Origin: Desulfocapsa sp.
GTDB lineage: Bacteria; Desulfobacterota; Desulfobulbia; Desulfobulbales; Desulfocapsaceae
Length of the DNA stretch: 7,247 bases
Assembly (NCBI GenBank): GCA_030635405.1
Contig: DAOVZA010000093.1
Coordinates: 1 to 7,247, forward strand
Direction: 5' to 3'
The position numbers were made by a program, and so were the translations under genes. The notes under the pieces are model-generated. The model ran no database searches, was not told the origin of the DNA, and saw nothing but the letters and a program-made list of their open reading frames with translations. Below are positions 1 to 4,788 of the stretch, piece after piece (the first letter of the stretch is position 1; each line of letters opens with the position of its first letter).

Positions 1-303
1 CATCATGAAAAATGGGATGGTTCCGGATATCCTCAAGGCTTGGCAGGAGATGAAATCCCTTTTTCAGGAAGATTAATGGCCTTGGCCGATGTGTATGATG
101 CCTTGATCAGTAAACGAGTGTACAAGCCGCCATTTCCCCATGAAAAGGCTGTTTCCATAATCACTGAAGGACGGGGTACACATTTCGATCCGGATATGGT
201 CGATGCTTTTCTTGTACTTGAAGAAACCTTCAGACAGATCGCCATTGAATTTGCTGATTTTGAAGAAGAGAGGGAGAATTTACGCAATACCTCAGGTGTT
301 TAA
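1..303 (+). CDS. HD-GYP domain protein, C-terminal fragment (c-di-GMP phosphodiesterase, RpfG-like)
   Basis: This is the last 100 codons of a gene whose start lies before the window; frame 1 is open from the first base to TAA at 301-303. The first residues read HHEKWDGSGYP, the signature HHE and GYP elements of the HD-GYP subclass of HD phosphohydrolases. The rest of the helical core follows: residues 26-41 (ALADVYDALISKRVYK) and the GTHFDPDMVDAF element at about 59-70. In the family these enzymes hydrolyse cyclic di-GMP using a bi- or trinuclear metal centre, and the HH of HHE supplies metal ligands. The ending (about 20 acidic residues after the core, no further domain) fits RpfG-like response regulators, where a receiver domain precedes HD-GYP, but the N-terminal partner is not visible. 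It is convergent with the MATE gene. Domain identity is confident; the physiological role (motility/biofilm switching) is inferred. Confidence 0.93.
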   Translation, partial: HHEKWDGSGYPQGLAGDEIPFSGRLMALADVYDALISKRVYKPPFPHEKAVSIITEGRGTHFDPDMVDAFLVLEETFRQIAIEFADFEEERENLRNTSGV

Positions 304-630
304 TGCAATAAGTTGCGTTAAATCACATCTTGTTGAAAGTGTAATCGATGTACTTTACGAAAAATAGTGGTGAAAATATGAGGATGGCCAAGATAAATCG
401 CTCCTTTTATGCCATTTGAACCGTCCGAAGATGTCTCCTATACATTGCAAGCGCACACCTAATTGAGAAGAGCAAAAGAGCCAAATAGAGGTCTGCAAGG
501 GCAATACTAACCACTTCTGGACGAGAGGAGGTTAAGCTTCTTCCTGTCAGATTCTATAAAATCTAATTTTGCGAAGTATCAGATCAGATACGAACAACTA
601 CAAATTAATCCTTCTGTAACGTTTCTTCAT
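304..630. other. Gene-free gap between convergent genes
   Basis: This is 327 bases between the stop codons of the HD-GYP and MATE genes. I see no convincing gene, RNA gene or classical terminator. Two weak AT-rich inverted repeats lie close together, AGATT-N6-AATCT at 549-564 and GTATC-N6-GATAC at 576-591. Neither has a GC-rich stem or an adjoining T-run in either direction, so they are poor terminator candidates. A purine-rich AGAGGAGG at 524-531 looks like a Shine-Dalgarno sequence but no start codon follows at a usable distance. The minus strand of 407-553 is open for 48 codons with a hydrophobic stretch but has no good start; it could be a gene remnant. Confidence 0.6.
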
Positions 631-2019
631 TTACGACTCCTCAATCACTCGCATCTGCTCCCACTTGCCACCATGGTAACGCCAGGAGACAGCAATACAA
701 AGAACAGCAATAAAGAGAACGATGCAGGCCCAGGCCGCATAAATTCCCATCCCAAAATAGTTGATTCCAATATAGAGAGGAATAAGCATACAAGTAACCG
801 TAGCCACAGCGATGACAGTCAGAAGAAACCGGGTATCACCCGCGCCTTTCAAGACCGATGCAAAAATCATATAGAAAACATCAAGCAGGATGTACATTGC
901 AACCAGCCGCAAAATCGTCGATCCCATATGTAATATTTCTTCATAATCGCCCGCCATTTCTCCCTCACTCATAAAGAACGATATGATGAATTCAGGAGCG
1001 AAAACAAAGAGAGCATCCAGCATCAGGGTATACATCATAAGTATATGAATACCACTCCAGGCAGCCGTTCGTGCCTCTTCAGGTTTTCCACGGCCAAGTG
1101 CCTGACCAGTCATACTGCTCATGCCAAAAGCAAAGCCTAAGGCTGGCATAAAAGCGAGTGAACTAATCGAAATCACAATATTGGATGCCGCAAGAGGCAC
1201 AACCCCCATGCGACCGACAATCAATATAAAAAAGGTGAATGCGAAGATATCAAGACTAAACTGCAGAGCGCCAGGCACTCCATATTTAAGCAGTCTCATG
1301 GATATATCCCTGTCAAATGCCATGGTCTCAAGCAACCGAAATTCACGCCTTAAATGTTTAGAAAAAATTGGAGGGGCCAGGCACACAACAACAACGCCCC
1401 AGGAAACAACGGTGGCTATTGCAGCACCACGGATGCCAAGTTCAGGCATACCCCAGACACCATTAATGAGCGCATAGTTCAATGGGATATTCACCACCAT
1501 TCCCACAATATTTGCGATCATCACCGGGCGTGTCATTCCTCTGCCTGTAAAAAATCCAGACAGCACCTGAATGGCCACATGGAGCACACCTCCCTGACAA
1601 AGAATCTTAAAATACTGTCCTTCAAGGACACGAATTTCAGGTGCATGACCAACCAGATCAAAAAGAGGAGTGGTTACAAAGAAAGCAATAGCAAGAAGAA
1701 TAACTCCTGAAAAAACAGTGAAAAATATCCCCTGCCACAACGCTGCCCCTATTCTTTCCGGTCTGCCTGCACCATTATACTGCGCAATAAAGACGGAAAT
1801 ATAACCGGCAACTCCACCTAAAAAGCAGAGGATCAAAAACACTGTAACACCTGCCGGAACCACTGCAGACAGTGCATTAACGTTATAGTGAGAAAGGAAG
1901 ATTCTGTCGGTAAACTCCATGACAGTTGTGGCGGCCATACCAGTGACTAGTGGCACACAGACTCTTGACACATCCCGGTAGCGGCTTTTTTTACGCCATT
2001 CTTTCCAAACTCTAAACAT
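631..2019 (-). CDS. MATE-family multidrug/toxin efflux transporter
   Basis: This is a complete 462-residue integral membrane protein, the usual length for MATE (NorM/DinF-type) antiporters, which export cationic drugs, dyes or metabolites in exchange for Na+ or H+. The sequence is a succession of about twelve hydrophobic segments. The two-fold repeat is visible: MEFTDRIFLSHY at 34-45 in the first half, and a corresponding segment near 257-280 in the second. Other family-typical stretches are GRGMTRP (159-165), NIPLNYALINGVWGMPELG (177-195), GQALGRG (305-311) and KGAGDTRF (391-398). The start at 2017-2019 gives a short basic N-terminus before the first membrane segment, as expected; the upstream Shine-Dalgarno is weak (AAAGAC). 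It is transcribed away from the nitroreductase gene and shares a 176-bp divergent region with it. Coupling ion and substrate cannot be read from the sequence. Family assignment is confident. Confidence 0.95.
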   Translation of the reverse strand: MFRVWKEWRKKSRYRDVSRVCVPLVTGMAATTVMEFTDRIFLSHYNVNALSAVVPAGVTVFLILCFLGGVAGYISVFIAQYNGAGRPERIGAALWQGIFFTVFSGVILLAIAFFVTTPLFDLVGHAPEIRVLEGQYFKILCQGGVLHVAIQVLSGFFTGRGMTRPVMIANIVGMVVNIPLNYALINGVWGMPELGIRGAAIATVVSWGVVVVCLAPPIFSKHLRREFRLLETMAFDRDISMRLLKYGVPGALQFSLDIFAFTFFILIVGRMGVVPLAASNIVISISSLAFMPALGFAFGMSSMTGQALGRGKPEEARTAAWSGIHILMMYTLMLDALFVFAPEFIISFFMSEGEMAGDYEEILHMGSTILRLVAMYILLDVFYMIFASVLKGAGDTRFLLTVIAVATVTCMLIPLYIGINYFGMGIYAAWACIVLFIAVLCIAVSWRYHGGKWEQMRVIEES

Positions 2020-2071
2020 AGTTATGTCTTTGAATAATTAGATATGATACGGAAATATATTTGGACATTTC

Positions 2072-2110
2072 ACTGTAAACCTCTTATCCATATTAAAATC
2101 AACTGTAAAC
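2072..2110. promoter_or_regulatory. Direct repeat ACTGTAAAC x2, possible operator in divergent region
   Basis: ACTGTAAAC occurs at 2072-2080 and again at 2102-2110, exactly 30 bp apart (about three helical turns), so both copies would face the same side of the DNA. The pair lies 50-90 bp upstream of the MATE start and 86-124 bp upstream of the nitroreductase start. In MATE orientation each copy reads GTTTACAGT, and its TTTACA also resembles a sigma-70 -35 box, although no good -10 box sits at the right distance. That the repeats bind a regulator of one or both genes is inference from position and spacing alone. Confidence 0.35.
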
Positions 2111-2195
2111 GACACGAGTGGCGGTAGAACAGGGAACGACAATACTATTCTCATAACTCTTCAGCCTAATATCCCTTCAGCCCACTACTTAAATT

Positions 2196-2858
2196 ATGGA
2201 TACTCTGGAATGCATCAAAACCCGTAGAAGCATCAGAAAATTTACCACAGAAGAAGTTCCCAGAAAAGACCTTGAGGAACTCATTGAAATTGCCAGATGG
2301 AGCCCATCCTATAAAAACTCTCAACCCTGGCAGGCTATAATCCTCTCCGGAGATAAAAAGAAGGAACTTTCCACCATGCTTATTGGTTTGTTGGAAGAGA
2401 GGAAAGAAAACAGTCCGGACCTTGCCGCTCCCGTATCCTGGCCGGAAGCAGAGCAAAAGAACATCTCACATCTGCTTGCCAAACGCAAAGAACTCACAGG
2501 TCTTGATCTTGGCGCGCCGGAAATGATAGTGAAAGCAAAGAAAGCCAACTTCAATTTTTATTATGCTCCCCATGCTATCTATCTTTTTCAGGATGCATCT
2601 CTGAGCGAATGGTCACTCTTTGATATCGGTCTTTTTGCTCAAAGCCTTATGCTTGCAGCCCACGCCAAAGGTCTTGCCACTGTTCCCCAGGCCTTTGCAA
2701 CTGATTATGCAAAGGAAGTGAAGGAATGCCTTGGAATTCCAGCCTCTAAACGATTGATTCTTGGCCTCTCCGTTGGCTACCCTGATATGGACTCGCCAGT
2801 CAATGCGTATCGCACCGAACGAGCTGATCTCGAGACGTTCTGTAACTGGATGGAGTAG
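2196..2858 (+). CDS. Nitroreductase-family FMN-dependent oxidoreductase
   Basis: This is a complete 220-residue protein of normal length for the nitroreductase superfamily: dimeric FMN enzymes that use NAD(P)H to reduce nitro compounds, quinones, enones or related acceptors in the cytoplasm. Supporting motifs are RRSIRKF at 10-16 (the N-terminal Arg-Arg-Ser that contacts the FMN phosphate), the SPSYKNSQPW loop at 36-45 (family S/P-x-x-N-x-Q-P-W), AKGLATVP at 157-164 and GLSVGYPD at 190-197. There is no signal peptide, membrane segment or ferredoxin extension. The start at 2196 is chosen because it lies immediately before the conserved ECIKTRRSIRKF block and no in-frame upstream start improves on it. 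The sequence just before it (CCCACTACTTAAATT) has no recognisable Shine-Dalgarno. It is divergent from the MATE gene, a pairing that would suit a detoxification role, but that is only suggestive. The substrate is unknown. Confidence 0.94.
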   Translation: MDTLECIKTRRSIRKFTTEEVPRKDLEELIEIARWSPSYKNSQPWQAIILSGDKKKELSTMLIGLLEERKENSPDLAAPVSWPEAEQKNISHLLAKRKELTGLDLGAPEMIVKAKKANFNFYYAPHAIYLFQDASLSEWSLFDIGLFAQSLMLAAHAKGLATVPQAFATDYAKEVKECLGIPASKRLILGLSVGYPDMDSPVNAYRTERADLETFCNWME

Positions 2859-2862
2859 CAGC

Positions 2863-2906
2863 TGTGGTACTTCACTAACCCTGTAACGCATCGGTGAAGT
2901 ACCACA
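2863..2906. repeat. Inverted repeat / stem-loop after nitroreductase gene
   Basis: TGTGGTACTTCAC at 2863-2875 is perfectly complementary to GTGAAGTACCACA at 2894-2906, giving a 13-bp stem with an 18-base loop. It starts four bases after the nitroreductase stop codon. Its place suggests a transcription terminator or mRNA 3'-end stabiliser, but neither side has the T-run of an intrinsic terminator (the + strand continues CTTACTCGTTT). The loop is also longer than usual. Alternatives are a dispersed REP-like palindrome or a protein-binding site. The base pairing is directly seen; the function is open. Confidence 0.6.
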
Positions 2907-3047
2907 CTTACTCGTTTAAAGTCATTACTTCTGACCCATCATTCTATTATTTTCGTATCCTCCTCCCGTTTCACATCTGACAATCTCCGCAGTGCACAAA
3001 AAATAAACACGTTAAGTTGTCCACAAAACTGGAAAGTGAACAATTTA

Positions 3048-3067
3048 ATGGTCTCTTTTGTGACCAT
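3048..3067. promoter_or_regulatory. Inverted repeat, candidate upstream activator site
   Basis: ATGGTC at 3048-3053 and GACCAT at 3062-3067 form a 6-bp inverted repeat with an 8-base spacer. It lies about 93 bp upstream of the sigma-54 -24 element, inside the 80-200 bp range where bacterial enhancer-binding proteins usually bind. Sigma-54 promoters require such an activator, so a palindrome here is expected, but a 6-bp repeat can arise by chance and no specific regulator can be named. Confidence 0.3.
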
Positions 3068-3159
3068 CACACCTTTATCTCATTCCTTTGATCTTCTCGC
3101 CAAAAGCATAAGACATTGAACTTAGGAAATAACATTAATATCCAATGCCATTACAAATG

Positions 3160-3175
3160 TGGCACAACTATTGCT
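3160..3175 (+). promoter_or_regulatory. Sigma-54 (RpoN) -24/-12 promoter
   Basis: TGGCACAACTATTGCT matches the sigma-54 consensus TGGCAC-R-N4-TTGC-W at every defined position, with the invariant GG (3161-3162) and GC (3173-3174) separated by exactly ten bases. Transcription would start near 3186, giving a leader of about 59 bases to the CheW-array gene at 3245. The element is intergenic, correctly oriented and has no competing strong sigma-70 promoter. Sigma-54 commonly drives flagellar, chemotaxis and nitrogen- or redox-responsive genes, and needs an AAA+ activator not encoded in this window. Confidence 0.82.
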
Positions 3176-3228
3176 TCACATGATCTGTTATCATTTTATT
3201 TTTTCTAAAACCTTAGTCACGTTTTACT

Positions 3229-3235
3229 AAAGAGG
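3229..3235 (+). promoter_or_regulatory. Ribosome binding site for the triple-CheW gene
   Basis: AAAGAGG lies nine bases before the ATG at 3245-3247 and supports that start. The encoded N-terminus enters the first CheW beta-strand within the first ten residues, which also fits. Confidence 0.65.
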
Positions 3236-3244
3236 CAGGTAATC

Positions 3245-4786
3245 ATGGCAGAACAACTTTTTGCATCATTTATTCTCGATCGGGATCTCGGACTTGAGAT
3301 TGCCATTGCAGCAGAGAATGTCACAGAGGCGACACCACTCACAGAAAAAATCCAACCCCTGCCAGCGAGCGTTCCTTTTCTTGAAGGCATTATGCATCTT
3401 CGTGACACCACCATTCCGGTGCTAAACATGAAAAAAAGAATGTGCCTTGAAGGATCAACAAAATATGATAAGAACGCTAAAATAGCCGTTGTTCTTCTTG
3501 CTAATCAAAAATTTGGTCTGCTCTTTGATGATATTAAAGAAGTGCTGCGGGTTGATGACTCTCTACTGCTCCCAATTCAACCAGCATTGCAATCTGAAGA
3601 CTATATCATCTCTGACCTGATAACCCTGAGTGACCAGAATCGAACCCTTGAAGTATTAGACCTCAATCGACTGTTCCAAGGTGAGAATCTCTTAACAGAT
3701 ACAATAGGAACAACCGCAACCACACCACAAGCCACTGAAATACGAACCTATTCAAGGTATGTCATTTTTTCTTCAGGTGGTAGAGAATACGGAGTTCCAG
3801 TGGAAAACTCACGGGAACTCACTTTTCTTGCTGACATTGACGATATGTTCAAAACAGGCTATCTCGAAGGTGCCTTGCCATTACGAGGACGCACTATCCC
3901 GGTCATGAACGCCAGCGCTCTCTTAACTGGAGAAAATAATGGGGAACCCAGAGATTCAAGTCGAATTTTGGTAATGGCCACGGAGACCTTGACTTTTGGG
4001 ATGATCATTGATGAAATTGTGGAAATTCTCACGGTATGCAATGAAGACATTCTCCTTATGCCAGCAAATGGTGATCAATCCGTAGCTGGAATATATGAAC
4101 CGGTTCCTGATCGTAATATCATGCTCCTTGACGTTACAAATCTTGTTACCAGCCAGATGGAACTCCTTCAGTCCATGGCCAGAATCAAAACAGGCGATGA
4201 AGAAGAGGACGTTGACTCCACAGTAATCGCCGCATCAAAACATCTGATCACTGAAAACTGCTATCTCATTTTTTCCATCCAAAAACACTTCGCCATCGAA
4301 TTGAAAGATGTCCAGGAGATCATAGAACACAATAGCTTAATGCCAATCCCTGGTGCAAACGGATTTGATTCTAAAGTCCTTAATTTGAGAGGTCAGGTTA
4401 TTCCAGTGGTTGATCTTCGCAGTTTCTATAATTATCCGGAACAAAAAGATAAAAACAGTCACTCTCGACTGATTATATGCCAAGATGGAAAACACGTAGT
4501 TGCCCTGCAGGTAGATAATATTACGACCATTTACAAACAGGAAGAATTCCATAACACTCCATCTTTAAATCCTCAACTACAACCTAAAAAAGACACTCTG
4601 GATCGTCTTATAGAATTTGAAGATGAACAGGGAATAAAAGAACATGTACTTGTAATTAACACTCGAAATCTACTCAATAATCACCTGCGACAGGATATTT
4701 CAAATAACTCATCACAAACAATTAATTATCACGAGACTGAAGAACAAACAGCTCCGTTAACAGACACTCTTCAAGGGGGAGAATAA
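3245..4786 (+). CDS. Triple CheW-domain chemotaxis coupling protein
   Basis: This 513-residue soluble protein consists almost wholly of three CheW domains, at about residues 3-147, 168-304 and 336-478, joined by short polar linkers (an acidic one, GDEEEDVDS, near 317-325) and followed by a 35-residue polar tail. Each domain shows the CheW hallmark of a small hydrophobic/gly stretch leading to an LRG-x-x-IPV strand: LRDTTIPVLNMKKR at 52-65, LRGRTIPVMNASALL at 213-227 and LRGQVIPVVDLRSFY at 381-395. The 'FG-L-FDDIKEVL', 'FGMIIDEIVEIL' and 'VVALQVDNITTIY' strands follow in order. CheW is an SH3-like adaptor linking chemoreceptors to CheA kinase; standard CheW is about 150-170 residues with one domain. 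The three copies are strongly diverged, so the fusion is not recent. There is no receiver domain, ruling out a CheV-type protein. It is the first gene after the sigma-54 promoter and overlaps the PAS-array gene by one base, suggesting it couples that protein to a kinase. Partner specificity is inferred. Confidence 0.92.
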   Translation: MAEQLFASFILDRDLGLEIAIAAENVTEATPLTEKIQPLPASVPFLEGIMHLRDTTIPVLNMKKRMCLEGSTKYDKNAKIAVVLLANQKFGLLFDDIKEVLRVDDSLLLPIQPALQSEDYIISDLITLSDQNRTLEVLDLNRLFQGENLLTDTIGTTATTPQATEIRTYSRYVIFSSGGREYGVPVENSRELTFLADIDDMFKTGYLEGALPLRGRTIPVMNASALLTGENNGEPRDSSRILVMATETLTFGMIIDEIVEILTVCNEDILLMPANGDQSVAGIYEPVPDRNIMLLDVTNLVTSQMELLQSMARIKTGDEEEDVDSTVIAASKHLITENCYLIFSIQKHFAIELKDVQEIIEHNSLMPIPGANGFDSKVLNLRGQVIPVVDLRSFYNYPEQKDKNSHSRLIICQDGKHVVALQVDNITTIYKQEEFHNTPSLNPQLQPKKDTLDRLIEFEDEQGIKEHVLVINTRNLLNNHLRQDISNNSSQTINYHETEEQTAPLTDTLQGGE

Positions 4787-4788
4787 TG
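4773..4788 (+). promoter_or_regulatory. RBS and TAATG stop-start overlap (translational coupling)
   Basis: A strong purine run (AAGGGGGAGA, 4773-4782) precedes the ATG at 4786-4788, and the stop codon TAA of the CheW gene (4784-4786) shares its last A with that ATG. The arrangement fixes the start of the downstream gene. It implies that both proteins are made from one message with coupled translation. Confidence 0.85.

Larger units (their letters stand above)
2859..3244. other. 386-bp intergenic region: stem-loop, possible activator site, sigma-54 promoter
   Basis: This gene-free region separates the nitroreductase gene from the CheW/PAS operon. It contains, in order, a 13-bp-stem inverted repeat at 2863-2906, about 140 bases in which I see nothing distinct, an inverted repeat ATGGTC-N8-GACCAT at 3048-3067, and the sigma-54 element at 3160-3175. 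A poor sigma-70-like pair (TTGAAC at 3116-3121, 17 bp, TATCCA at 3139-3144) is also present but weak. The roughly 59-base leader between the predicted transcription start near 3186 and the ATG at 3245 is AT-rich, with no riboswitch-like fold that I can recognise. Confidence 0.7.

Noticed and set aside
407..553. Minus-strand 48-codon open stretch with a hydrophobic segment in the 304-630 gap
   Set aside because: It has no ATG start with a ribosome site, follows directly on a stop codon and matches nothing I recognise. It may be a gene remnant, but the evidence is too thin to list as a gene.
549..591. Two small inverted repeats as a terminator between convergent genes
   Set aside because: The stems are only 5 bp and AT-rich, with no T-run directly after them on either strand.
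673..1710. Plus-strand open frames inside the MATE gene (673-933, 1121-1477, 1354-1710)
   Set aside because: They are antisense to a complete, motif-rich transporter gene and have low-complexity polar translations without family resemblance.
3116..3144. Sigma-70 promoter TTGAAC-17-TATCCA
   Set aside because: It has only four of six and three of six consensus matches, and the sigma-54 element just downstream is a full match.
3245..4786. CheV (CheW fused to a receiver domain)
   Set aside because: All three domains carry CheW strands, and no receiver domain with its phospho-Asp and Lys positions is present.
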